In this document: piece after piece, positions 11,601 to 24,234 of the stretch | Position numbering within the stretch: the first letter of the stretch is position 1 | Layout of the letters: each line of letters opens with the position of its first letter | Assembly: GCA_030280995.1 (NCBI GenBank) | Contig: JASXTE010000012.1 | Location: 10,148,001 to 10,212,000 of the forward strand | Direction of reading: 5' to 3' | DNA from: Hemileia vastatrix | Taxonomy: Eukaryota > Basidiomycota > Pucciniomycetes > Pucciniales > Zaghouaniaceae | Length of the DNA: 64,000 bases | Translations under genes and position numbers: made by a program | Notes under the pieces: generated by a model | What the model was told of the DNA's origin: nothing | Databases searched by the model: none | What the model saw: the letters and a program-made list of their open reading frames with translations, nothing else

Positions 11601-12708
11601 GAGAAGTAAAATACTTACAAAAGCTCAAATATAATACTAAGCCCATTGCAAGTCCTTTACTCGTTCCCACTGTTGTCTTTCCTTTTGTTCATCCTTCAAT
11701 TTCTCTCCTTTCTCTTCTTCTTCTTCTAGACAACTGGCCATCAAATAGCTAGAATTAAAAAAAGACAAATAAAAATGGTATAAAAAGAGATAAAACAAAA
11801 AAATTGTTATTATATATTTTTAAAAGGAATGTAATAAAGTGAAATAAAATAAAATCATATAATAAATAACCAAATACAATACAATACAATAAAGTTTAAT
11901 TTAATTTGATCTGAGGTAATGAATTAAATAAAATGAGTGTTTTAAGATATAATAGAATAAAATCAATTTATAAAATTAAATAATATAACATAAAATCAAT
12001 TCATACTGAATTTACTTTTATTATTTTATTCAATATAAATTTTAATATTTAAATGAAATGTAATTTTTTGTATGCATATTTATTTTTTCATTGCATATAA
12101 ATATTCAATATGAAATATGCAATTTTATTTTTCACATGCATATTCACGATGAATTTTAATATTCATTGTCAATATAAATTCTTTATGCATATTTTTTTGA
12201 TGAATATTTGAAATTATTTTCATTATACATATGAATTATCAATTTACATTTACATACTGAATACCACTTATCAATGAATATTCAATTTCACTTTTTCTGA
12301 CTCAAAATAATGTTACGTGACTGTAAAATATCAAAAAGTGAATAAAAAAATTCAATTTATAATGGTTCTCTGAAATGTGTAATTTTGAAAATTCTTGTAA
12401 TTTTTTTCAAAAAATATTAAATATTTAAATATGATTTTCAATATGTTTCAATCTATTTTAAAGAAGTAATAAATAAGAGTAAAAGTATCACCTGAAAAGC
12501 TATAAGTTTCAAATGAATTTTCAGCTCCATCTTGAACTATAATATAAAATACTGAGTTGAAATTTTGAGCTTAATGTGTGCTGTGTTTGGAATGATTACT
12601 GAAACTTTTTTCAATAAAAATTTAATGTGAGTTCATTTCACTTTTATTATGATATCAAAAAAGATTCTGCTAGGTTTTTATAACAGTTTGATTTAGTTTT
12701 CAAGCACA
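11601..12708. other. AT-rich spacer without recognisable gene
   Basis: A pyrimidine-rich patch at 11680-11730 and long AT-rich stretches. No frame longer than about 60 codons and no family resemblance seen. Confidence 0.6.
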
Positions 12709-12812
12709 GTTCAGGAAGAGCTTCATAAAAGTCCAGTCTGAGTTCCATCTGAGTTCTGTCTGACTTCAAGTTGAAGCCTTACTAGCAAGTCCCCCCCAAA
12801 TATTGTTTGGTG
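12709..12812. mobile_element. Right end of a CACTA-like inverted-repeat element
   Basis: Six tandem 11-bp units (12709-12774; best units GTTCCATCTGA, GTTCTGTCTGA) are followed by TACTAGCAAGTCCCCCC and ...TATTGTTTGGTG. The reverse complement starts CACC and matches the ends of 16321-20887 and 21917-22176. I could not find its left end, so it may be truncated. Confidence 0.5.
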
Positions 12813-12821
12813 GGAGCAATG

Positions 12822-13206
12822 GCGCTTGACTGAATATCTATTTTTAGTAAGAGTAGCACAGATTGAAAAGAAGGTTGAGTTTTTGGAGAAGGAATATGAA
12901 ATAATGATGCATATTAGGAAGAAATCAGTGAAAGATTAGGATGAGATCATAGCGCACAGATTAAGGGAGCTATTAAAAACATGGGATTTGGTATTAGTAT
13001 ATAATAGAATTCTTGAGAGTTAATGGGGTAAAATTTTTTCAGACAGATGGAACAGTCCTTATAGGATCAGAAAGCAGATAACTGAAGGGTCTTAATTACT
13101 GGAGGGATTGGATAGTACTGAGTGGAAGCAGCATGTAGTGGCTAATCAGATCAAAATATTTTACCCAAGAGGGGCACCAGTAATACAAGAATTACCTATG
13201 GAATAA
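12822..13206 (+). pseudogene. Gypsy remnant Z: integrase C-terminal region
   Basis: The translation aligns through its length with the pol ends of elements X and Y: VLVYNRILES (Y has VLVYNRSLES), SDRWNSPYRI, VVANQIKIFYPRGA. Several stops (for example near 12938 and 13021). Only the last part of pol remains; the rest is lost at the CACTA-like end at 12812. It establishes a third, more divergent member of the X/Y family. Confidence 0.75.
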
Positions 13207-13224
13207 GGAAAAACTACCGGATTA

Positions 13225-13247
13225 CCTCTTCAAAGAGGAAAAACTAA
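13225..13247 (+). other. H1 hairpin, element Z
   Basis: CCTC-TTCAAA-GAGG followed by AAAAACTAA, 19 bases after the pol stop. This is the same relative position and architecture as the first post-pol H1 hairpins of X (58624) and Y (41614). Confidence 0.5.
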
Positions 13248-15204
13248 CAGTATTATTTATGCTTGCTCTGGAAATTGTTTAAACAATTATTACTGCAATG
13301 GATAGGGAACTAGCGGCAGTAAAGCTACTATGGCTGAACAAACAGTTGGAAGTATTCCCTAGAGTATATTTTATGGAGTGAAGAATCAATTTAATACAAG
13401 GGGATATGAAGAAGCAGATGAGCTAGATAGAGGAACAGCTGTCTGGGAAAAACAGAAGGCTACTAGGGACTTAGTAGATGGAAGTTACTTTAACTGAAGA
13501 AGGTTGGAGGATTGAGCGCCCAAATTTAGGCATCTAGGTTCTTGAAAAATCTCTTCCAATAAAGATTAATATATGGGTTTGAAGTTATTTAAAGATAGTA
13601 GAAGGAGCATAGGCAAGTTTTCTCTAAGAATGTGTATATGGAAAAAGGTAAGTGCATCGCAAGCACTACATGCTTTACTCATTTTTGAGGAAGAATTAGG
13701 AATTGTTTTATGATAATTACAGAGGTTAGGAACAGTAAAAAAGGGAAAATATGTACAAGCATTTGTGTTACAATTCTGATCAGAAGGAAATGAAGGAAGA
13801 TAATGATTAATCAAAATCATTATCAAAACTGGTGGTGAATCCTTTCAATTCTTTAGGCACAATGAAGTTATTAAGATCTGTAAGAAAACCAGGGATTGAT
13901 TTAGAGCTGATTTTGTTCATTAGTTGACCAATCATTTCAATATGATGGTAGCAGGAATTTAAATAATTTTCGGAAACAGCAGGAGCACAATTGTATGAGC
14001 ATGACATGGTGTCGTATATAAAGCAAAGGCGCAAAACAATTTGCATCATATGCACTAATGGGAAAGGCCAGGGAGCCCATCCTAAGAAAAAAGATTTGAT
14101 AAAATTTGAAGAAAGTGGAATTATGAAAGATTATGCAAAAGTGAAGTTGATGAACTTACTGGATAGTAGATTTGAAGGCTGCACAGAGGGGCAGAGCATA
14201 TGTGGAGCATGGCTGTATCTTGAAATCTTGTTCAGGAGGAAAAGGAGATTCTATTTTAGGATGAATTAAAATTTATCTCTGAGGGTACATTTGGAGAGAC
14301 ATGCTATCTGTGGGTAAATTTTCAGCAGAAGAATTAGTAGTGCTACTGGACTATCTATTACAGTAGGAGCACTAGAGGTATTTCCAGAAGGGAGCTGGAT
14401 ATGACCATTAGGTGAAGAAGGATAATGGTAAGAAAAGGTAAAGGTATTATGAAATAAAAAGCATTTATCACAAGCAGGTCTAAAGGTAGAATGATAACAA
14501 GGCTTTTAGAAAGCACAGTTAAAATTGTGATGGTGGAAAAAAGGGCAAGACTGATCTCTAGTTAAATTATGGTATTGGGTCATGGCTAATTTGATTTGTG
14601 AAGTATAATGGATTGGATAAGTAAGGAGAGCTGATTACAGGCCTATTTATAATGAAACAGGTTCTCTAAAGAAACAAAAGAAATGCAAGTTCTTAATATT
14701 ATCAAAGTGGGGATACCAATGAGCAGAGGAGTATAGTATATTGAGTTTAACTGGGAAAGAATGTTAGTGCTAAGGAGTGCAAGATCTTGGTGAGATCTGA
14801 GCCTACTTCAAGAATAAGATGTATGAAGAAGGAGATGCACTAACAAATCAAGTCATGTATGAATAATTTTAGTTGTTTCAGGGATATCTCAGAAGAAGTC
14901 AATGAAGAGCTTTCAGGAGGAATGAAAAATAAATTTTATCTTCCATAAGAACTGGTAAGATTCTTTCACTCTCAAAAAGTAATTATATGCAATATTTGGC
15001 AACAGGAGTTTTTTGGGAATAATTTTTTATTACAAAAATAATAAAATATACTATGTACACCTTTTTTTACAGAAAGATAAATATTGGAAAAGTTTAATAG
15101 AGGAAAAGAAACTGGAAAGGAAGAAATTTAAAAAGAAGTTAGCATTATAGGAAAAGATAAGTAAAATGGTGCGACTTACTTTAGCACCTATCAAGAAAGG
15201 AGTA
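13248..15204 (-). other. Element Z post-pol region with opposite-strand coding relics
   Basis: No intact gene. The minus strand holds relic frames. At about 14430-14580 there is a Cys/His-rich stretch (SCPFFHHHNFNC, a stop, then KPCYHSTFRPACDKC), and at 13807-14055 a helical-looking 82-codon frame. Their position matches the opposite-strand genes of element X. I do not recognise a family. Confidence 0.35.
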
Positions 15205-16244
15205 CTCCCTATTTTAATAAATATTATTGTAAATTGAATTGAGAGTTTTAACTAGGGTACCTTGATTCTGCATATCTTGTTCCTCAAGAGCCAGAGTATT
15301 TTTGAGATATGTAAATACTTTTTCAAAGGTGGTATTGAATTGATTTATTGTGAATTAATAGGGCCCCACAATGACTTAATTTAGAACTTTTCAATCTTGA
15401 GGGAAAGGAGGGTGAATTCAAGGAGATTCTTCCTCAACTTAATTGACTGATTTTGGTGTATTTGTGAACCAATCATCAAAGATTATCAGTGGATGGATAG
15501 CCTTTTGGTCAGGCCAAGTAATTTCACATTCAGCTGTAGGTGAAAAGATGGCACCAGGAATTATGGCCCAGATTTGATCTTCTTCAAGACCCAGGATGAT
15601 GATTTTGACATGTGGAGTAGGAGGTGTCACAGAATAAGGAGTTTTAGGTATATCCTAAGAAAAAAAAGAAAAAAAGTGGAAAGTATTTTTTGTTAGCAGG
15701 AGAAGTACACAAAAAATTCTTAAAAAGAAAAACTTACAGTATGGATTGACTCTTCAGAGAAGAGTGATTGGTGCATTGTATTTGATGCAGTGCTGGGTGT
15801 AGGAGAGTGATGGTTTTGTTTATCTCTCTTAGAAGCAGCAATAAGAGCTGTTGAAGAAGAGAAATTGATGGCCAACTTACTCATTAGGTTGGAAGTGGAA
15901 ATGTTAGGATTGACAGTAGTAGCAGAGGGAGTAGTAATGGCAGGTGGACCATTGTGACTGCATTTCTTTTTGCAACTTTTACAGAGGTTGCATGACTAAC
16001 AAAAAAAAAGAAAATGGAATTAGTGCCAAATATTTAAGAAGGAAGAAAAAAAAATTACAGTGAAAAAGCCATTACCATGATGAGATTTTTAAAAACAACA
16101 GGGAGTGATGCTGTTCTCAGTGCAGTGCTGAAAATGTTTGTCTCCAGTTAGAATGGATTTGACTGAAGGAGTAGGAACCATTGCAACATGTTGAGCATCA
16201 ACAAATTGGAAGATGGAATTGACAATGTTGTTTTTGGTTTTCAT
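15205..16244 (-). pseudogene. Opposite-strand gene of element Z with Zn2Cys6-like motif
   Basis: Starts at ATG 16244 close to the lost 3' LTR side. Exon 1 (16244-16076) carries FQHC-x7-C and a probable 1-base frameshift. The intron at 15996-16075 (GTAATG to TTAG) falls inside the long loop of the cluster. Exon 2 (15995-15738) begins SCNLCKSCKKKC, giving C-x2-C-x6-C, then a Ser/Thr-rich region. The intron at 15655-15737 (GTAAGT to CTTAG) is phase 0. Exon 3 from 15654 contains GLEEDQIWAIIPGAIF and ITWPDQKAIHPLIIFDDWF. The frame runs on past stops at 15439 and later to a helical end near 15205. The splice signals and cysteine spacing support a genuine but decayed gene of unknown function. Confidence 0.5.
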
Positions 16245-16320
16245 GATTAGGATAATGAGAAGATAGAAGAATTCAAATAATATAGTTATAGAAGGACATA
16301 TAGAGAAAACTAGTAAGAAT

Positions 16321-19300
16321 CACCATGCAATATTTGGGGGGGACTTTCTAGCAAGTCCTCAAGTTGAAATTAGATGGGATACAGATTGAACTTATACAGA
16401 ACTTATAATGAACTGATACTGAAATTTAATTTGAACTCATCTTGAGCTCTTAACCAATAATGGGTGAGTCTGTGCTGGAATAATAGTGAAAGATTATTGA
16501 ATAATTTATAGAAATAATGACAAGGGAAGATTAAGATTCTGATCCATTCACAGAATCTTTTTCATAAAACACAATTTAATATTCATTTTGAATTTCTCTT
16601 AATCATTAAAAAGACTGAAAATTATACTATTTATTTCAAAGCATAACTTTTAACCTCTCTAATGATTTTATTAGTTTTTTTTTTTGAAAAAATATATAAT
16701 AAGATCTGTGGTTCCTTTTATTGATAACTCCTTTTAACCAAGAATTTGAAGCTTTCATTTTTTAATTTAAACCACATTACCTGATTTTTTTGTATTTTTA
16801 TCATTTCTGATTATGTAATATAAATATTTTCAGCTCAATAGATTTATTTAACAAACATATTGAACCATTGAAATTCTCAGGTATTTTATTCTATAATACT
16901 GTGAAAAGACTCAAAATTAAAAAATTGAAAGATAGTAATATGTTTTCATAATTTCTCTTTCAATGAAGTCCTCTCATAGCTTCTTTACACTAAGCACTAA
17001 TAATCAATGAATTGTTTTATTATAAGATTAGAAAGATGTATAATTCTTATACCAGTGGATTTTAATCAATATTTTTTTACATTTTTATATGCAATAAGAT
17101 GATTAAATCTAAAAGAAAAAATATTTTTGCTCTTTTTTTTGTTCTATTTAATATTCAACTACTAAGAGTCTTTGAAATAAACATTTATTAAATTTAATAC
17201 ATATATGATATTCTGGAACTTCTCATGATTTATTTTATCAAAATTGCATGTAAACATGGTAATTTGGTAGAGTAATCTCATGAGTTGATATAATAAATCA
17301 CAACTTAGTAAATTTTTCATATGAAAAACTGAAATTCAAGCTAGATGTAAAACTTGAAAGATAATAAAAACAAAGTGGTATAAATTTATTTAAACTTTAA
17401 TCTTAGTGCTTGATTTTGATTCAATGCTATATTGTGGGATAATTTCAGTGTTAACTTGGGAATAAGAATCATATATTTTTCAAAGTTATCATGATAAAAA
17501 GTTTGCTTCAGATATAAATTTTGATTGTATTATTGTTCTAGAACTAAATTAAATAGGTAGAAGTGGTACTTCTTTATAATTCTATCAGTTTCAACTTGAA
17601 AAACTATTACATCAAATTTATTTTGTAAAAAAGACACAATAGGTACTTAAGATCATTGCCATGTAGCAAAGCAGCTGTAAAGGCAATAATTTTTTGATTA
17701 AAAATAATATTATTCCATATTTAAAATTAATAGAATTAAATATTTCAATTCTATGGTGCTGAAAAATAAATTGAGTGAAATTTTTCAGGTGCACTTTTTT
17801 AGTCTTTAGAATAAAAGTTTTGATAGGAGTAATTCACAACTGAAAACTTACACACAATTCTAAAATTAAATTTATGGGTTCAGGATCTATCAATGATTTA
17901 TTGAAATAATGATATTCATGCTGATTGGTAGATCTTATATTATGTTTCTATTCAATTTCTAAGTGTATAAAAAACAATCCCTTGCATTTTTCATTTAAAC
18001 AGAAGAATTTATAAATCTTCTTGAAATTGGAATTGTCACAAAGCAATACTAGAATAAGTATATTGTTATAAAAATTAATTTAAATAGTATTATTTCAAAT
18101 CTTTATTACATATTTAAAACAGAAAATAAATATTAACTTTTGACTTTTTATAGAAATATATATTGATTTAAAGAATATTTACTTATTTTTTTTACAAAAC
18201 CATCAATTTTATCCTGTGAGGCTTCCCTTCAACTTAAAAATATAAGTCTAAAAAATTAATATCATGCTTTGAAGACTCTATATGATATTTACCTATAGCA
18301 AAAAAATTTTTTTTTTGAATTACTTCAAATCTAAGCAAAAGAGCTGATACCTTTTTTATATAATATAGTTGTATAAAATTAATTTTAAATTATTTTCTTA
18401 ATCTTCCATATGGAATGAACTCATATCATAATAATATATGATAAACTTAAAACTATTTTTAGTATGATATCTTATCAAGACGATTTTTAATTTGTACTTA
18501 TTTTCACAACTTCAAAGTATTTAATAAAAATATTTTGATATAAAAAAATTATTTTTATATTTAAAAATACTTAATAAAAATTATAAAAAATTATAAATTT
18601 TTTCATGGCTTAACTTAGCTTGAACCACACTTGGAAACAGGATTTCTTTGAGAATTCAATCTAAGTTTCACCAAAAACATGATAAATCTTTTTTTGAAAA
18701 CTTATATAGTCATTGAAATGAATAAAAATAGTAAAAGAAAGGACTCCAAAAAAAATTTCTGTTATTGAATAGATTATTTAAAATATATTGAGGAATATAA
18801 ATTATTAAAGCTTCTTAAATTTGCAATTATACAGTCAATTATACAGTTTTATATATTAATCACAAAAAAAGAAATGAAGCTAAATGGTTATAAATGTAGT
18901 TAGATATTTTCTTCAAACTTTACTTGAATTATTTAATTTAATTCAAAGATATATTTAATCTAACCAACATATTTTACTATTTTAATTAAAAATAAATACA
19001 ACAAACTCTTAAAATACATAAGTTCAACTGTTTAAAATTTATTTAAATGTTGTGTTTTAGTTTTCAACTTTTTGCTACAATTTTCCTATTATATTATTTA
19101 TTTATATCATGTATAGTTATCAGAAGCATACTTTCAATTATTGTGTAAAAAATCAAAATATTTTTTTGTTACCAATTATTTTATTATATTACTTTCTTAG
19201 TCTTAAAGTGTATTGTAAATAAAAAATATTAAATAAAGATTTATAAACTATAGGTTTAAGTTCAAAAATATCAATTAAAGGTAATTATCAATCATTTTTC

Positions 19301-20887
19301 ATATTGGCGGAATAGAGCTGTAGATTGGGGGGGTGAGCTCTGATGTTCGCCCAAAGAATAGAGTAAACTCTCCATTTTTTGCTACCTCAATCAACAACCT
19401 TTCAATCTCCACACAACTCTTTCTACCTTGTCATTTCTGTTAACTCTATTACCACCCCAATCCTTTTATTGCTCTCCTGATAATTTTGCTACACCCTCTA
19501 AGCGTCAAAATCTAAGTTTTAGCCCTTCTCTCTATTCCCCTCAAATCTATTTTCACTTTTAACACAACTCCACCCCTTTCGCTACCATTCTCATCCCTCA
19601 CCACTTCTTTCTCGCCTCTCCCTACCTTAACCCATCCCTTTCAACCTTACCCTATCTATTTTTGCCTCAACTCCACCCCACTCCTTTTCTAACTAATTAA
19701 AATGCTTTCTCTTTCAACCCCCTTTTTTCACTCTTCTCCCCAGACATTTCCCACCCCACCCCAATCCACCCATTCAATTTTTATCCAACCCCTATGTCTT
19801 TCCAAATCACCCCCTTTTCTGCCTATAGAGTAAAAGGTGTTAGAAGCGGAGCAAAAGGAGTAATAACAACAAATTTGGGGTGGAAAGTGGAGAAAAACAG
19901 GAATAAATAGGGTGTTAAGGGGAGAAGAATAAGTGAGGAGGGATGGAGAAGGGGGAATAAGGGTTTGGGGTGGGACAGTTCTTGGTAGACTTAAATAAAA
20001 TGTAAGAGGGAGAAGATTGAGATTTGATGTCTGAGGGAGGAAAGTACTTTTAAGGAACATTTTGAAACAATGTAAGCAAAAAAATTATATAATATATTTT
20101 GAAACTTTGAAATCATAATGGCATGAAACATCCCAAAAAAACTCAAAAATATTTTTAAAATATTTATTAACCATAGATTTTATTCTCATAAAAATTGGGT
20201 TTTTTATTCTTTTGATATAATGAAGATGATGATAAGTTATATTTTTAATAGAATTGTGCCCATTTCCTGTTTTAACTTATATAAATATGGGATGTAAATC
20301 AATCTTACAAATTGTTCTATTGACTAAATTTAATGTTAAATTATATTAAAAAGTGTTTCAACTTCCACAAATTTTTTGAAAATGAATAAATAAATAATAA
20401 TATTGATTTATATCTCAATTTTTTACTGATAAAAATTAATGAAGTATAGAAATTCAATAAATATTTCTTAATAAATAATTTTTTATAATATTGGATGTTT
20501 TATCTATATATTCATAGGGTGAATACCCTATAAATTTTTGTGAAATCTTTTATAATTCAAAGTATCTGAGAGTTTCATTAGATTCAAAAAATGAAAAAAT
20601 TTACAATTTATAAAAATCTTATGAAGCCACAAGGATAGATTTATAGTGGGGCTCATTTAGTTCTTTATCCCTTCAAAAAATCATCTAAATCAAGTATAAA
20701 TATTTTTTGAACTATTAATCAACTATGGTTCAATGAAGGTTCAAATTAGTGTGAAGGTGTTTTCAAATTAAACTCAATATTTCTTCATGATTTTATCATA
20801 ACTGCCTCAATGTGTGCTCAATTAGATATAAATTAGGGTTAAAGGCTGCAGACTTGCTAGTAAGTCCGCCCCCCATATTGCATGGTG
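16321..20887. mobile_element. 4.57-kb CACTA-like element without visible transposase
   Basis: Ends are an inverted repeat of about 37 bp: left CACCATGCAATATTTGGGGG, right (reverse complement) CACCATGCAATATGGGGGGC. A 3-bp duplication, AAT, lies on both sides (16318-16320, 20888-20890). Sub-terminal 11-bp units (GAACTTATACA, GAACTTATAAT, GAACTGATACT) start near 16390. CAC termini, 3-bp duplication and sub-terminal arrays fit the CACTA/EnSpm superfamily. The interior is AT-rich with no transposase frame, so it is presumably non-autonomous. Confidence 0.6.
19360..20060. repeat. Pyrimidine block followed by purine block
   Basis: About 450 bp with the plus strand almost wholly C and T, then from about 19840 about 220 bp rich in A and G. 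A purine strand switch of this kind can fold back imperfectly or form triplex DNA. The long open frame on the minus strand here (19728-20060) is a by-product of the low complexity. Confidence 0.5.
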
Positions 20888-21537
20888 AATGGAAATAATT
20901 GAAGAGAGGATTAAGGAATGTGGAAGAAGTGTAAGATATGCACCTAGTGACAGTCACTAGTAGAGGGAGAATGTTGTACACATCTCCCAGTAGCTCAGCA
21001 AATGCAGCACTGGGTTTTCTTGGAAGATTGGTTACAGAAGCACAAAAAAGGAGTCTTCAAAAGCGCAGAAAAAAAGTAGACTCTCTGTGCACAGTTTTTT
21101 TTTTGGGTACTATGGATATAAAAGCCGTGGAGAGTAAAAATTAGAAGAAAGTGCATACTGGACTATAAGACAAAAAGGTATGGTATGTACTTGAGGAAGC
21201 CATGGGTAGGGCTAGAGGCATTATATGGATTTAAGAAGCAGCAACAAGAGAGGAAGGTAGCACTAGAAGAAAAAGCAGTTAATAAGTGGTTCAATAAGTT
21301 GCACTCAACAATAGGAAAAAGAAAAGTAAGACTTGAGATAAGGAAGGGTACTTACTTAGCACAAAGGGTTTCATGATTAGTGGATACTCACATGGAAAGC
21401 ACAGGTTATTAAAATAGGTATGGAAGGTGGTACAGTGCCTATTATTTAGTCAATAATCTCAAGAAGAATAGGTTTTGTACAAAAGGTGGAGTGTCAGGCA
21501 CTAATGATTGTTCTTGCATAAATGGTTTGGTCACTAT
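20888..21537. other. Unassigned interval between two inverted-repeat elements
   Basis: Contains short plus-strand frames (20938-21144 and 21185-21376, the second Lys/Arg-rich). Neither resembles a family I know. Probably decayed transposon sequence. Confidence 0.4.
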
Positions 21538-21749
21538 CACTGCAAAAAATAAGTGTCACCTGAAAGCAGGTGCCAATCCCTATATTCAGTTTTGATTAAA
21601 GAGGAAATTTGATTTGATTTTGCACAAGCTAGTGTGCTCATTGTTCAGTGTGAAGTCTTTCCAGAAGAATTACATCTGAGCTGAATTTGAGTTAAATTAA
21701 AGATAGGGATTGGCAACTGCTATCAGGTGCCCATGTTTTTTTTCTGGTG
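21538..21749. mobile_element. 212-bp CACTG-type MITE
   Basis: Inverted ends: left CACTGCAAAAAATAAGTG then TCACCTGAAAGCAGGTGCC and AATCCCTAT; the right end is the near reverse complement (CACCAGAAAAAAAACATGGG, then GCACCTGATAGCAG, AATCCCTAT). About 47 bp of each end pair. Flanked by TAT on both sides (21535-21537, 21750-21752). Non-coding. Confidence 0.72.
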
Positions 21750-21810
21750 TATTAGGACAAAGACTTATGCCAAAAATTGTATATAGATTATTGATATACT
21801 TAGTCATTGT

Positions 21811-23190
21811 TGTGGCAGTCTAAAGCTTAGTAGAGCACTGAATTTTATTAAAAAAGGATTTTTGGGAGATTATTATTGAGATTGGAAAATCCAATCTAAT
21901 TTTAAAATGGTTATATCACCGCACAATATGGGGGGTGGACTTACTAGAGATTCTTCAACCTTGGAACCAAACTCACCACAGATTTAACACACATTGAGCT
22001 ATTGATAAAGAATCATAAAATCATGGATAAAAACCACTCAGAAGAACAGTTTTAGTTTGTTGTTCAAGTAGAGTTCCGTATAGGTTCAGTATGAGTTCAG
22101 TCTGAGTTCCATCTGATTTCCATCTGAGCTCAGGTTGAGGATATTCTAGCAAGTTCACCCCCTGTATTGCCTAGTGTATTTAAAAACAAGTATATAAAAG
22201 GGGTTTGAAAAAGGATAATTTTATGAGTTAAAATTAAACAATAAATTAAAGGTAAGAAAATGAAATTATAGGTCTAAAAGTGCATTGAAATTAAATTTAG
22301 GAGTCTCAAGAACCTTTGGGAATTTTCATGGAATTTTTACTTTTTTTTTACTGTTTTTCATAATTTTAAAAAAGTATTTTTTTGATTTTTGATCTTTATA
22401 GTTTACCTAACTTTGATAATTTTTAATAGGTGATTTGGGCAGCACAGACAATAAAAAATTGAATTTATTATAAAGGAGAAGTAGCTTTATCATCTATAAT
22501 TTTTCTAGATTTTCTATTAGTGTTTTAAAGTTCTAATTAATTCTGGAAGTCTGGACAAGCTCCAGATGAGCTCTGGACAAACTCCAGTGATCTCCAGACA
22601 AGCTCTGGGATGCTCCAGATAGGGAATATATGTCACATGACATTCTATGCATATAAAGCCTGTAGAATTGAAATTAGACAGCATAGATCATCAATCTAAT
22701 AGAACAACTTAATTATCAACCACAACAATGTATTTTAACAACAATCATTATTATTTTACATAATAAATTATAAAAATTTTAAAAACATTATAAATATAAC
22801 ACTTTAACATAACAATTTATTAATCTCACTCATCATCACATTTTATGATTTATAGGGTACCATTTTAAAGGTATAATCACCAGGGATCTGAATTTAACAA
22901 CTAAATCATGTGAAAATAAAATCTTCATAAAAATAGAATATTAAATCATTTAAATAACTTTTCTAAATACAGCTTCACTTTTGTGTTTCTTACCCTCATT
23001 ATTAAAAACACTTATTTATAAATCTCAACACCATTAATAACAAATATTTTATTAGTCATTTCATAACAACTAGAGGTTTTAGCTTAGTTAATTTTGAACT
23101 CTTTATTTACTTAAAGGGACTTGTCTTCTTTGGTTTATCCAACTCCCTTGGATTCTGCTTACAGCAAGGCAACTGTAAGATTCTTTCTAC
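21811..23190 (+). repeat. Degenerate LTR related to the element Y LTR
   Basis: Starts TGTGGCAGTCTAAAGCTTAG, matching the Y LTR start (TGTGGTAGCCTAAAGTTTAG). It shares GAGTCTCAAGAACCTTTGGG, an 11-bp array at about 22558-22618, and a terminal region near CTTGGATTCTGCTTACAGC (23148-23166). After subtracting the 260-bp MITE it is about 1.1 kb, the size of the Y LTR. No internal region is recognisable beside it, so it is probably a solo LTR. Confidence 0.65.
21917..22176. mobile_element. 260-bp CACTA-like MITE with 11-bp tandem array
   Basis: Inverted ends of about 45 bp: left CACCGCACAATATGGGGGGT, right (reverse complement) CACTAGGCAATACAGGGGGT, both continuing into GGACTT/GAACTT and CTAG. TAT lies on both sides. 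Seven 11-bp units occupy 22062-22138 (for example GTTCAGTATGA, GTTCAGTCTGA, GTTCCATCTGA). It interrupts the degenerate Y-like LTR. Confidence 0.72.
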
Positions 23191-24035
23191 ACCATTTGAT
23201 ATTCTTTTATTAGCACTAAAATTGTGTAGGAAGGCTACTGGGAAAAAGAGTATAGAGAAAGGGTGCTGAACATACAAGTTATATAAAAGAAAACTTACTT
23301 TTAAAAAGAGGCATGAAGAAAGTGAAGTATATTTATTATTAATATGTAGAAAAAGAGACATAGATTGATTCTATTTTTTATACATAATGGGTGTGCATAC
23401 CAGAAGTAGCGCTGAAGAGTTATTTTATTGCTACAGTAAGGATAGTATTAAAAAGGGCACTTCAAGTGGGAGTGACTGAGAGTGATAGCGCTTACTGACA
23501 ATATATCTAGCCAACATATAGATTACTTATAATAAAATATATTACCTTTTTCTTTAAAGATCTCTACAAATTTATTATAATTTCTTCTCCTTTATATATT
23601 TATATAAACACACTTACAATGTGTGCTTTCACTGTCTTTTAAAAACTAGAGTGACAGGCACTTCTTTTAAAAAAATAGTTTTTTTTTTGGAAAGGAGAAC
23701 CAACCCATCTTGGATTGTGTATATAGCTTAGTATTAGAGAACTTTCTTTCTACGGCAGTCCTAAAACATAAATGATAACACTTTTTACCATTAAAGCAGA
23801 AATTTTTTTTTCTAAATATCAGCATAGTTATTGACACCTTATTAAAAATATCATACTACTTGCTTCAATCATTAGGGATAAAATTATTTTTTCCAGAACT
23901 AAAGTTAATAGTGGTGGATAAGAAAATTGAAATACCCCATTTATTTGGCTCTAATGCCCCACTTTTCAGTCATAATTTCAGATTCAACACAAAAGAAAAT
24001 GTCTGATTAAATCCATAATTTAATATGTTCTAAAA
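23191..24035. other. AT-rich interval, nothing recognised
   Basis: Follows the end of the Y-like LTR. Only short frames and no repeats or termini that I could define. Confidence 0.5.
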
Positions 24036-24234
24036 GTTTTTATGAAGCGTAAGTTGACTCCACTTATGAATCCTTGAGACAACTGATGCTGATAAAGTTC
24101 ACTAACTATTTATGAAGCGTAATTTGATTCCATTTATGAATCCTTGAGACAACTGATGCTGATAAAGTGTGCTAACCTATTATATGAAGCGCAAGTGATT
24201 CAGATACAAATAATACAGCTAACTGTATGTGTGT
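24036..24234 (+). repeat. Satellite-like repeat units, left block
   Basis: Two adjacent units of about 70 bp, each with TATGAAGCGTAA, CTTATGAATCCTTGAGACAA or a variant, and GATGCTGATAAAGTG. A third, different unit (TATATGAAGCGCAAGTGATT then CAGCTAACTGTATGTGTG) runs into the solo LTR. Confidence 0.6.

Noticed and set aside
12813..16320. Single large element with inverted ends at 12709-12812 and 16321 onward
   Set aside because: The orientation of the ends is right end then left end, so they bound two different insertions. The sequence between is a Gypsy remnant.
19728..20060. 110-codon minus-strand frame
   Set aside because: Lies wholly in the low-complexity pyrimidine/purine block; composition explains the open frame.
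20938..21376. Two plus-strand frames as a host gene
   Set aside because: Short, unrecognised, and squeezed between inverted-repeat elements; no start context or introns to support them.
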